Part shown: positions 27,886 to 36,498 of the stretch, one piece after another
Layout: each line of letters starts with the position of its first letter
Numbering within the stretch: position 1 is the stretch's first letter
Made by a program: the position numbers and the translations under genes
Assembly (NCBI RefSeq): GCF_004403985.1
Contig: NZ_SOHL01000015.1
Coordinates: 124,001 to 188,000, forward strand
Reading direction: 5' to 3'
From: Cryobacterium gelidum
GTDB taxonomy: Bacteria > Actinomycetota > Actinomycetes > Actinomycetales > Microbacteriaceae
DNA length: 64,000 bases
The notes under the pieces: generated by a model
Database searches by the model: none
Seen by the model: the letters and a program-made list of their open reading frames with translations, nothing else
What the model was told of the DNA's origin: nothing

Positions 27886-29577
27886 CTACGTGCCCGCCGG
27901 GAATCCCGGGCGATAGACCGGCGGGAAGGAACCCATCGCTGTGGTGTCAACCACGGGAACGTCCGAGGTGATCGGATCGTTCACCCGGTAATCGCCCACG
28001 GCAAACTGGATCATCATGTCATGGTCCTCGTGCGAGAGATTGTGACAGTGAATCATGTAGCGGCCGCCGGCCTCCTTCCCGGTATCGAACTGCATCAGCA
28101 CCGTGACGGATTCATTCTCACCGACATAGAAGACGTCCTTGGGCCCCTTTTCCCAGGCAAACGGTTTGCCTCCGTTGATATTGCGGCCGATGATCTTGCC
28201 GTCCACCAGGTGGACGTGCACCGGGTGGAACCAGCCGCCCGAGGAGTTGGTGATGGTCCACTGCTCCACGTCGTAGGGCTGAGGATTGCCGAACAGCTTG
28301 GTGAAATTCGACTGCTCCACGTCGGCCCAGGTCGTGCCGTTGATTTTCCACAGGCCGTTCCCACGCTCCACCACCATTCTCCGCTTCACCTTGGCCATGT
28401 CGGGGGTGAGGCTCATGGTGGTCAGGCCGCCCAAAGCGGAATGGATCGCGCCGCCATCGTCGAGGGAGGTGGGGATGGCCGAGATGGAACCGGTGTTCGA
28501 ACCGGAGTCGGCTACGACCTCGAATTTCATGATCTTGCCGGTATCGGCGAAGTCCACGTTGTTCTTGTTGCTGAGGTTGCGCATCTCGACCGTTTGCCCC
28601 GGCTTGTACCGGCGGAAGTCGATCAGAATCTCGTAGCGTTCGGCCGTGCCCTGACGCCACGATCTCACCGCTTGAACGGTGGGCATCATGCCGCCGTCGG
28701 TGCCGACGATGTAAATCGGCTCACCGGTCGAGAGGGTCGGCCGGTAGGAGCGTCCGACTGAGGCGATCAGCACTCGAAACCGGTAAATGCGGGGCTTGAC
28801 CTTCATCGTGGGCCACGGCACACCGTTGACCATGATGATGTCACCCCACACTCCCTTGTGGTCGTTGTCGTTGTAGCCGAGCGAGCCGTCGGCTTTGAAC
28901 ATGGCATCCGAGATCATGAGCGGCACGTCGAATTCGCCCTGGGGCAGCTGCGCCTGTTCGAACGGGTCGTGCAGGGCATAGATGCCAGCCAACCCCGCGT
29001 ACACATTCTGCGCGGTCTGATGCATGTTGTGGTCGTGGTACCACAGCGTGCGCGCCGACTGCCAGTTGGGGTACTGATAGTTCTTGACCTTGCCGACGGC
29101 GGTGAAGTCGTTAGCGTAGCCGTCGTACTGCGGCAGCGACGCCGAGCCGTGCAGGTGGGTGACGGTGTTGAACGCACTCGGGTGTAGCAGACCGTTGGTT
29201 GACAGGGCGTTGCGAATGCGCACTTCGCTCCGGGTGCCTTGGCTCAGCCGGATGGTCGGGCCGGGGAAAATCCCGTTGTAGCCGGCGACCGTCGTGGACA
29301 GTCCGGGAACGAACTGGGCCTGACCGAGTTTCTGGGTGAGGGCGTAACGGGCAAAGGGGCGCGACGGGTCTCCGTCATCGAAGCCTGTCTCGTATGGCAA
29401 TAATTCCGGGGGACGACGGAACACGCCGGCGTAGGGCACCGGCATGTTCGCGGGTGCGAGCAGGCTTTTCGTCAGAAGCGGGGCTGTGGCGATCGGCGCG
29501 TCATCGCCTCCGCTCATCCCAACAACGCCGAGCGCGCCGAAGGCCCCCAGCTGCAGGACTTCTCTGCGTGATGTCAT
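27886..29577 (-). CDS. Tat-exported multicopper oxidase (CotA/bilirubin-oxidase type)
   Basis: Laccase-like oxidase, 563 residues, with three cupredoxin domains. The N-terminus has a Tat-like SRREVLQLGAFGALG signal. Copper ligands are all present: HLHG at about 141-144, HDHNMH at 181-186, HPVHVH at about 451-456 and HCHNLSHEDHDM at about 510-521, the last with Met as axial ligand of the type 1 copper. CotA-like enzymes oxidise phenols, bilirubin or Mn(II). It is encoded 124 bp downstream of the giant peroxidase on the same strand, with a strong hairpin between them. Confidence 0.9.
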   Translation of the reverse strand: MTSRREVLQLGAFGALGVVGMSGGDDAPIATAPLLTKSLLAPANMPVPYAGVFRRPPELLPYETGFDDGDPSRPFARYALTQKLGQAQFVPGLSTTVAGYNGIFPGPTIRLSQGTRSEVRIRNALSTNGLLHPSAFNTVTHLHGSASLPQYDGYANDFTAVGKVKNYQYPNWQSARTLWYHDHNMHQTAQNVYAGLAGIYALHDPFEQAQLPQGEFDVPLMISDAMFKADGSLGYNDNDHKGVWGDIIMVNGVPWPTMKVKPRIYRFRVLIASVGRSYRPTLSTGEPIYIVGTDGGMMPTVQAVRSWRQGTAERYEILIDFRRYKPGQTVEMRNLSNKNNVDFADTGKIMKFEVVADSGSNTGSISAIPTSLDDGGAIHSALGGLTTMSLTPDMAKVKRRMVVERGNGLWKINGTTWADVEQSNFTKLFGNPQPYDVEQWTITNSSGGWFHPVHVHLVDGKIIGRNINGGKPFAWEKGPKDVFYVGENESVTVLMQFDTGKEAGGRYMIHCHNLSHEDHDMMIQFAVGDYRVNDPITSDVPVVDTTAMGSFPPVYRPGFPAGT

Positions 29578-29647
29578 GACTTCTCCTCAAGGCTTGGCTG
29601 TTGGATGGTGCTGTTCAACGGCGTTGTACTGACTTTGACAATGGGGA

Positions 29648-29680
29648 CCGGCCGGCGACTGGAAACCAGTCGCCGGCCGG
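29648..29680 (-). terminator. perfect 15-bp hairpin between the peroxidase and oxidase genes
   Basis: The arms at 29648-29662 and 29666-29680 are perfectly complementary around an AAA (TTT) loop, giving a very stable GC-rich stem 21 bp past the peroxidase stop. No T-tract follows on the minus strand (it reads TCCCCATTGTC), so it may be a partial terminator or an mRNA-stabilising structure rather than a full stop. Confidence 0.6.
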
Positions 29681-29701
29681 GTGGAGCGGATCAGCTATCC
29701 C

Positions 29702-32700
29702 TTAGAGCAGGGTTCCGGTCGTGAACGTCCAGGTGCTCGTCACCAGCGGGTTACCGACCAGATCTCGAACACTCGTGTTGCCGCCGGTGACAGTCACCCG
29801 GTACTGAACGTTCGAACTCAAAGTCACCGACGGGTTGATGGTCAACACGTTGGTGGTGGCGTTGTACGCTGCCACCGAGGTGACGACCGCGCCGGTGGAG
29901 ACCCGCGTGATCTGAACCGTGGTGGCGCTGACTCCGGTGATGTCTTCACTGAAGGTCGCGCGCACGTTGGCATTCCGCGCCACTCCGGTCGCTCCCGCTG
30001 CGGGAGTCCTCGAGGTGATCGTCGGTGCCGGACCGGTGGTGAAGGACCAGGAACTGGCCACCATCAGGTTGCCCGCCACATCACGGATGCCCGAAAGGGT
30101 GGCCGTGTAGGTGCGGTCGGCGAGCAGGGTCGCGCTCGGGTTCAGCGTCGCGACTCGCGTCGTGGCGTTGTACGACACCACTGCGGGGACCGCCGTGGTA
30201 CCCAGCCGAAGCACGAACGTCGTGCCGCTGACCCCGGTGACCGGCTCACTGAACGTCGCCGTCAGGTTGCCGGTCTGGCTGACCGAACGAGCTCCCGATG
30301 CCGGGGTGCGCGCCGTCACCGTCGGCACCACGAACTCCGTGCGCGGCGTGACCGCCACCGACCGGGCCGAGACCGCGCCGATGCCGACCGCATTGATCGC
30401 GGCGACATCGAAGGTGTACCCGGTTCTGTTCGTCAGCGACCCGATCACCGCGCTGGTGACGTCGCCCACCGTCGTGGTGCCCGTTGCCGTCGCGCCCGCT
30501 CCGATGAAGGTGCGAACCCGGTAGCCCGTGATCGGCGCGGCGTTAGCCACCGGCGCCGGGGGCGTCCAGTTCACCGTCACCGAGGCGTTACCAGCGATCG
30601 AGGTTCTGATCGTCGGAGCTCCAGCTACCACCTGCACAACCGGTGCGGTCGGTGTGACTGCCACCGAACGATCTGAGGCAACTCCGGTGCCGACCGAGTT
30701 GATCGCGGCGACATCGAAGGTGTACCCGGTTCCATTCGTGAGCGATCCGATCACCGCGCTGGTGACATCGGCCACCGTCGTGGTGCCCGTCGGCGTGGTG
30801 CCCGCCCCGGTGAAGGTACGAACGACGTAGCCGGTGACCGGCGGAGCGTTGGTGACCGCTCCCGGCGCCAGCCAGTTCACGGTGACCTGGGCGTCACCGG
30901 CGACCGAGGTGCCGATCGTTGGGGCTCCCGGCACCACCTGCACAACCGGCGCTACCGGCGTGACCGCGTTGGACGAAGCCGAGAACAGACTCGTTCCCTC
31001 CGCGTTCGTGGCGGACACCTGGAACTGATACGTGGTTCCGTTGGTCAGACCGGTCACGACCAGGCTGGTCGCGCCTGCAGCTGCCGTCTGGACAGCGCCA
31101 ACCTGCGCACCAGCGGCATCCAGCACCTTCACCGAGAAGCTGGTGGCGATGCCGCCAGCTGCCGGGATCCAGTTCACGGTCGCCTGCGCGTCACCGGCAG
31201 TTGCAGTGCCGATGACGGGAACGCTCGGAGCCACGGTGTCGGAGAACACCAGTCGTTCGATGTTCCGCAAGGTGTCGGTGCCATTGGTGCCGACGTTGTC
31301 GACCACCGTTGTGGTCGAGCCCGGCGAGCCGACGGCTGCGCCAACGGGCACCGTGGTGACGGTGTAACCGGCTTCCGCATTGGTGAACACGGCGGAGTCG
31401 ATGCCGCCAGATCCCTGCAGGATCTCGCGTACCGCCACTATGTCGCCCGGGTCGACCGTGCCAGCGAAGACAGCTTCCTGCAGCGTCGGTCCGGTGAGTG
31501 CACCAGCACCGTCAGTCAGGTACTGGCTGCTCATCGCGCTCTGGTTCGAGCCGTTGAGGCTGGCGCTGCCGATCTCCGTCGCCGGGTCGCTCGGGTTGGT
31601 CCGAACGCTCAGTCGCAGGCTGAGGTACGCGTCACCGTCGATGATATCGTCGGCGCCTCGTCCCTCGATCAGGTCGCTGCCGCCGCCGCCGAGGAGCACG
31701 TTGCCGGCGCCCCAGACGTTTGGACCGGTCAGGATCGGGCAGTCACCCTGTGCCGACTGTGCGACAACGGATGCCAGCGTGGTCGTGAATTCTGGAATCA
31801 GCGCGTCGAAGCCCGCAATGCGGTCAACTCCGGCCTGGTCCACAACGTCACAGCCGATGAAGCCGCCGCCGCCCACTGCGCTGGGAACCACGTTGTCGCC
31901 ACGGAGGATGTCATTCAGCTTCCAGCCCGAGAGTGCCTCGACTTCGTTGTACTTGTCGCGTACACCCACCTGCAGGATGTCCAGCGGGGCGATCGGTAGA
32001 GCCAGATCGGAGTCCTGAGCCTGGGGGTCACCCTGGCCAGTCGACCAGTCGTAGCCGGAACCGCCGGCGACCTTTTCAATGCCAGGACCACCGACGCCAA
32101 TGTCGTCGCCGCCCTCCATGTCGTAGTCGTCGTCGCCGCCCTGGCCGATCATGAAGTCGCTACCCGGCTTCTGCGAGTCGTCCAGGAAGAACAGGTTGCT
32201 GCTGTCTCCAATCATGAGGTCAGGCTGGTTGCCGCCCTCTTCCCAGTCGTCACCACCGTCACCGAAGGCTGCGTCGAGGCTTTCACCGAGAACGATGAAG
32301 TCGTCGCCGGCGCCGCCGAATGTTGTGTTGGCATTGGCTCCACCGTTCGTGAAGTCCTTGCCTTCGCCGCCCATGATGATGTCGAGTCCGGGACCGGCAT
32401 CGATCGCGTCGTTGCCTGGGCCGCCCTTGGGCACGTCGTCTCCGGCCAGGTCGGTGATGATGTCGTTGCCATCACCGCCGAGAGCCACGTCGGCGCCGCC
32501 ACCGCCTTCGATGACGTCGTTGCCGAGGCCACCCCAGAAGGTGTCGTTGTCGTTTCCTCCGTAGATCCGGTCCACGTTACCGGTGCCGTTGTAGACGGCC
32601 TGGCCGTTGATGCCGGCGGGGTCGACCGCGTTGCGGGCGCGGTACTTGATCGTGCCGTCAGGCATGCGAATCAGCAGAGCCGTCTCATCACACTCGGATT

Positions 32701-35593
32701 GCGGGTCGTTGGCGACGGTGTTGCCCGAAGCCGCGAAGCCTTCGACGGTTCCAGCCAGGTTTTTCAGCTCGAACTTGCAGTCGGCCGTGGCGAAGGGGTC
32801 GGCCTTCAGGGTGTGCGCCGTGGTGTTGCGCATCATGAGCTCGGCAAAGGAGTTGCCCTCCAGTTGGGTGCGGAGGTTCATGCCGGGCGTGCGGGCGAGA
32901 TAGTACAGACGGTCACCGTTTTGCAGGTCGGTCATCTGGTTCTCGAACACATAGTTGAACGTCGTGCCGAGCAGGCCACCGAACGGGGTCGTTATCTCAG
33001 CCAGGCCGCCGACCCAGAGGTCGACGCCGTCGAGACCGGTGATCGAGTGCGTGCCCGAGTTGGCCCACGTTCCCGTGCTGTTCATGAAGTCCATGGCACC
33101 GTCCGGAGAAGCTTCTCCGGCCAGGGCGTCGGGACTGACGATCAGTCGGGCAGCATCACGCTTGCCGTCGAGCGTGGTCGCGCCGGTGATGGTGGGGAAC
33201 TGACCATAGGCGGCCACGAAGTTGATCAGCGATTCCGGGTGCTTGAGGTTCTCACCGAAGTCGATCCAGTTCGTGTACGGCTTGAGCGCCCCGTCGTTGG
33301 TCTTGTTGAACAGCTCGCGACGGAACGGGTTCAACCGCGGTACGCCTTCCGAACGCGCGCGAGTCATGTTGATCGCGGCCAGGTCGAGCGGCAGTCCCAG
33401 GAGGTTGTTGCGCAGGGTGTCAGTGACGAACTCGTCGAGTTCGTTACCGACCTGGTCGCTCATGCCCATGATGACGCTGCCGGCCGCCTCCTCGGAGGTC
33501 AGCTGCCCATCCGGTCCACCGTCGGTGTACGCGGGTGGGTTGAGGAACCCGTCGAGCAGGGAAATGTCGTTCTGGCTACCCAGAACGTCATCACTCGTGC
33601 CGAACAGTCCGTCTGCTCCCGGCTTGTCCTCGTTGCGACGCGAGATTGTCTCGGTCAGCATGGAGTGCCCAAAACGGTAGACGGCGTGCGCGAACTCCGC
33701 TTTGACCGCCGGGTTGATCTCGGTCTGGGTGAAGGCGAACGGTTCGAACGGGTTGATACCGGGCTGCACCTTGCGCGCGAATTCCTCGAACACGAGGTGC
33801 TGGTATTCCATCTCGGTGACGAACCGTGCAGCCTGGAACAGGCGTTCCCCGTTCCAGCCAGCGGCTCCTCCGGCCAGCTTCCACTCGGCCAGGGCGGCAA
33901 TGCCCTTGGCTGAGGTGTCATTGGTCAGGGTGTTCTCGATGGTCTCGATCAGGCGGTCATGCTCCGAGTGGAAGACCTGGTGAATGGTGGTCAGGCCGAT
34001 GTTCTCGTTGACGCGACCGTCACCGGCGATGAAGTGAGCGTTGAGCATCTCATCGTCGTAGGTTCCGGCCGGCTGGCTGGCGAAGTCAGCGGATGCCGTC
34101 CCGTCGAGGTCCGGGGTGAGTCCGGCCTTCGGCTCCGCGTTGTGCGCGATGTCGGTCAGGAACGGCGTGTTGAAGTAGAGCACGGTGCTCGGAACGGGCA
34201 CGGGGTTCGCCGTATCACCCTCGACCAGGCCGGTCGCGGTGGCGTACTGCGGCATGCCGCGCGCTGGTCCGGGGATGAACTTGCCGTAGGCATCCGCGGC
34301 GAGCATCGGAATGTTGAGCACATCCTTGTCGGCCAGAAGCAGCCCGAGCACGTTTGCGGCCTGCGCCTTGGTGGTGGCCCAGGTGGCCATGCCGCCCGCG
34401 GTGGGTCCGGTCGGTCCTCCGAGCAGCTTGCCGGTGGCAACGGGTCGCCCGGCCTCGGTCACGTATTCCCGGAGGAAGACCTGGTGGGAAGGGTGCGAGG
34501 AGTAGGTCTGGCTCTGGTCGACCCAGGGCGAGTCCGTATTGAGTGCGTCTTGAACATCGTCGGCGCTCTCGTCGGCGGGAGTGGCCGGGTTGTCGCCGAC
34601 GATGCCATCGGGGCCGGGCTGGTTTTGCGCCCGGGTCAGCACCATGAAGGCTTGGTTGGCGGGAACCTCGTCGCCGTTGCCGGCGATCCCGTCGGGGCCG
34701 GAAACGCGCAGCGGGTCATCCGCTTTGAGGGGCACGAAGACCGTGCCCCCGCCCTTCACTGTCTGATCGATCCCGTGGTCGAAAAACTGACCGAACAGGG
34801 TGAACATCGAGTTGTACGGCGGTGAGAGGCCGACGTCGGTCGTCACGTTTGGCATGAACAACGTCTGGTTGGAGGGAATACAGCCCGCGGGAATACCCAA
34901 CGGCACGGTCGGACTCGGGTCGGTGGTGCACGCCACGACGCCCGCGTTGCCCTGGGTGCGCACGGGGTTTCCGGCTGCGGCGATGGCGGCCGGATTGGTC
35001 GACGTCTGGTCGACGATCAGGTTGCTAACCGTGCGTGGCTCGCTGTCGAAGACCAGGCCCTTTTTCTGGGCGTAGGAGGTCTGGTTCGGCGGTCCGAATC
35101 CGGAGGGTGTGACATCTGCACTCGAGAACACCGGTGTCGCGAGGCGCGGGAAGACCTGATCGGCCGCGCCGAACTGAGCCTGACCGGGCTGCAGGTTATT
35201 GCAGGAGCCGTCGACCGTGCGCAGCCCGAGTGAGAGCAGCGGGCTGGCGATTTGATTGGGTCCGGTTCCAACGAGGGCGCCGCACGGGCCGGTGGCCGAG
35301 GTGGTATTGGTGACGTGCGTTTCCGCTATCTTGATCTGCTTGAGAATGTAGGCGAGGTCCGAGGGAGTGACGGCGAACCCCTGCCCGACCGGGGCGACGG
35401 CCGCCTGGGCCGGGAGCGCAGCTGTCAAGCCCAGCCCGGCGTAGAGCACGGCGGCCATGCCTGCGGCGAGCAGGCGCATGGGTTTTCCAAAGACGTGCGG
35501 TGGTCTTCCACCGACTCGGGGAGGCGGACTACCTCGCATTCCGCTGGCAGTGCTGTTGCTTCGAACGATCCCTTTACCTTCGAACCTGCTCAT
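29702..35593 (-). CDS. secreted animal-type heme peroxidase with RTX, FN3 and Ig-like domains
   Basis: A 1963-residue exported protein. A signal peptide lies at about 39-65. The animal-heme-peroxidase domain (about 245-800) shows distal His273 in GQFFDHGID, GDGRVNENIGL...HSEHDRL (525-547) and proximal His643 in RFGHSML. Calcium-binding RTX-like repeats fill about 1008-1195 and recur near 1300 (GGxGxDxIxGG pattern, partly degenerate). The C-terminal third holds three FN3 domains and two Big_5-type Ig-like domains ending in WTFTTG. Peroxidases with RTX repeats include MopA-type Mn(II)-oxidising enzymes, and a multicopper oxidase gene follows, so Mn oxidation is a plausible but unproven role. 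ATG 35593 has AGG seven bases upstream. Confidence 0.88.
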   Translation of the reverse strand: MSRFEGKGIVRSNSTASGMRGSPPPRVGGRPPHVFGKPMRLLAAGMAAVLYAGLGLTAALPAQAAVAPVGQGFAVTPSDLAYILKQIKIAETHVTNTTSATGPCGALVGTGPNQIASPLLSLGLRTVDGSCNNLQPGQAQFGAADQVFPRLATPVFSSADVTPSGFGPPNQTSYAQKKGLVFDSEPRTVSNLIVDQTSTNPAAIAAAGNPVRTQGNAGVVACTTDPSPTVPLGIPAGCIPSNQTLFMPNVTTDVGLSPPYNSMFTLFGQFFDHGIDQTVKGGGTVFVPLKADDPLRVSGPDGIAGNGDEVPANQAFMVLTRAQNQPGPDGIVGDNPATPADESADDVQDALNTDSPWVDQSQTYSSHPSHQVFLREYVTEAGRPVATGKLLGGPTGPTAGGMATWATTKAQAANVLGLLLADKDVLNIPMLAADAYGKFIPGPARGMPQYATATGLVEGDTANPVPVPSTVLYFNTPFLTDIAHNAEPKAGLTPDLDGTASADFASQPAGTYDDEMLNAHFIAGDGRVNENIGLTTIHQVFHSEHDRLIETIENTLTNDTSAKGIAALAEWKLAGGAAGWNGERLFQAARFVTEMEYQHLVFEEFARKVQPGINPFEPFAFTQTEINPAVKAEFAHAVYRFGHSMLTETISRRNEDKPGADGLFGTSDDVLGSQNDISLLDGFLNPPAYTDGGPDGQLTSEEAAGSVIMGMSDQVGNELDEFVTDTLRNNLLGLPLDLAAINMTRARSEGVPRLNPFRRELFNKTNDGALKPYTNWIDFGENLKHPESLINFVAAYGQFPTITGATTLDGKRDAARLIVSPDALAGEASPDGAMDFMNSTGTWANSGTHSITGLDGVDLWVGGLAEITTPFGGLLGTTFNYVFENQMTDLQNGDRLYYLARTPGMNLRTQLEGNSFAELMMRNTTAHTLKADPFATADCKFELKNLAGTVEGFAASGNTVANDPQSECDETALLIRMPDGTIKYRARNAVDPAGINGQAVYNGTGNVDRIYGGNDNDTFWGGLGNDVIEGGGGADVALGGDGNDIITDLAGDDVPKGGPGNDAIDAGPGLDIIMGGEGKDFTNGGANANTTFGGAGDDFIVLGESLDAAFGDGGDDWEEGGNQPDLMIGDSSNLFFLDDSQKPGSDFMIGQGGDDDYDMEGGDDIGVGGPGIEKVAGGSGYDWSTGQGDPQAQDSDLALPIAPLDILQVGVRDKYNEVEALSGWKLNDILRGDNVVPSAVGGGGFIGCDVVDQAGVDRIAGFDALIPEFTTTLASVVAQSAQGDCPILTGPNVWGAGNVLLGGGGSDLIEGRGADDIIDGDAYLSLRLSVRTNPSDPATEIGSASLNGSNQSAMSSQYLTDGAGALTGPTLQEAVFAGTVDPGDIVAVREILQGSGGIDSAVFTNAEAGYTVTTVPVGAAVGSPGSTTTVVDNVGTNGTDTLRNIERLVFSDTVAPSVPVIGTATAGDAQATVNWIPAAGGIATSFSVKVLDAAGAQVGAVQTAAAGATSLVVTGLTNGTTYQFQVSATNAEGTSLFSASSNAVTPVAPVVQVVPGAPTIGTSVAGDAQVTVNWLAPGAVTNAPPVTGYVVRTFTGAGTTPTGTTTVADVTSAVIGSLTNGTGYTFDVAAINSVGTGVASDRSVAVTPTAPVVQVVAGAPTIRTSIAGNASVTVNWTPPAPVANAAPITGYRVRTFIGAGATATGTTTVGDVTSAVIGSLTNRTGYTFDVAAINAVGIGAVSARSVAVTPRTEFVVPTVTARTPASGARSVSQTGNLTATFSEPVTGVSGTTFVLRLGTTAVPAVVSYNATTRVATLNPSATLLADRTYTATLSGIRDVAGNLMVASSWSFTTGPAPTITSRTPAAGATGVARNANVRATFSEDITGVSATTVQITRVSTGAVVTSVAAYNATTNVLTINPSVTLSSNVQYRVTVTGGNTSVRDLVGNPLVTSTWTFTTGTLL
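30340..30952. repeat. 306-bp direct duplication inside the peroxidase gene (FN3 modules)
   Basis: Two neighbouring copies, about 30340-30645 and 30646-30952, are highly similar at the DNA level and offset by exactly 306 bp (102 codons); for example GATCGCGGCGACATCGAAGG occurs at 30395 and 30701. They encode the second and third FN3 domains, so the module was duplicated recently and in frame. Confidence 0.85.
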
Positions 35594-35724
35594 GACGGAC
35601 CTATCTCTTCAGGGTGAGCGAATGCTGTAAGAGTGCGACGTGGGCCTTGGGGAAACCTTGTGCCTGCGCCAGTCGGGGCACCCATCGATTTCTTCCGCTG
35701 ATTCCGTGCTAATTTCGCCAGACC

Positions 35725-36447
35725 ATGTCTGATCCGTCTACAGCCTCCCCGCGACCCGATCTCACCGTCCGCAGCCGCGTCGACGTCGCTGACATCGCCA
35801 TTGGCCTGTTTCAGGCCCAGGGCTACGAAGCCACGAGTACCGCCCAGATGGCCGCCGCTGCTGGGGTGTCCCGCAGCACTTTTTTTCGTCAATTCAGGTC
35901 GAAAGATGACGTGATCTTCGCCGACCACGACGAACTGCTTGAGCAGATCACCGACTATTTCACCGCCAAGCACGATGATCCGTGGCTGGCCGTGTGCGAA
36001 GCAGCCATATTCGTATTCGCGCGGTTTCGAGAGCGCCTCGAGATCGTGCGGGTGCGGGATCTGGTCGTGCGCCGGGCATCCGTTCTTCGTGACCGCGAAA
36101 CGGTGATGGTTTCGCGCTACGAAAAGACCTTTGCGGCGTACCTGCGGCTTCAGCTGCCCGGGGTCGACCCGGTTCTTGCGATTCAGTTCGCCGCGGCCGT
36201 GACAGCCACGCACAACTTTGCGCTGCGCCGCATGATCCGTGCCGGCGAATCGAGCGAACTGCTCGATTCGGCAGGCCTGGCGGCCCAGCTGCACGCGGTA
36301 CGCCAGCGGTTTGCTCCGACCGATGACCACCGTGCAGCCGCGGCCACGCCCGCCAGCGAGCTGCTGGTCGCGGTGTTTCCCGCCTCGACCCTGCCCGCAG
36401 ATGTAGCCCGGGCGATCGAGGACCGGCTCCGCTCCTCAACAGTTTGA
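35725..36447 (+). CDS. TetR/AcrR-family regulator
   Basis: A 240-residue repressor-like protein. The N-terminal helix-turn-helix is clear (VDVADIAIGLFQAQGYEATSTAQMAAAAGVSRSTFFRQFRSKDDVIFAD, about 22-70); the ligand-binding half is unassigned. It diverges from the peroxidase gene (131 bp between starts) and is followed 51 bp later by an acyl-CoA dehydrogenase gene. Inverted repeats lie at its 3' end, directly ahead of the dehydrogenase, which suggests that gene is a target, but control of the peroxidase is also possible. Confidence 0.88.
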   Translation: MSDPSTASPRPDLTVRSRVDVADIAIGLFQAQGYEATSTAQMAAAAGVSRSTFFRQFRSKDDVIFADHDELLEQITDYFTAKHDDPWLAVCEAAIFVFARFRERLEIVRVRDLVVRRASVLRDRETVMVSRYEKTFAAYLRLQLPGVDPVLAIQFAAAVTATHNFALRRMIRAGESSELLDSAGLAAQLHAVRQRFAPTDDHRAAAATPASELLVAVFPASTLPADVARAIEDRLRSSTV

Positions 36448-36484
36448 CACTATGTGTCACTTGACCTGAGACCCAGTGTCAGGT
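36445..36484. promoter_or_regulatory. inverted repeats between tetR and the acyl-CoA dehydrogenase gene
   Basis: TGACAC-tat-GTGTCA (36445-36459) is a perfect 6-bp inverted repeat with a 3-base spacer that begins at the tetR stop codon; ACCTGA (36464-36469) and TCAGGT (36479-36484) form a second one. TTGACA at 36444-36449 could be a -35 element. They look like a TetR-family operator controlling the downstream dehydrogenase. Confidence 0.55.
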
Positions 36485-36498
36485 AGAACTGGAGTCAC

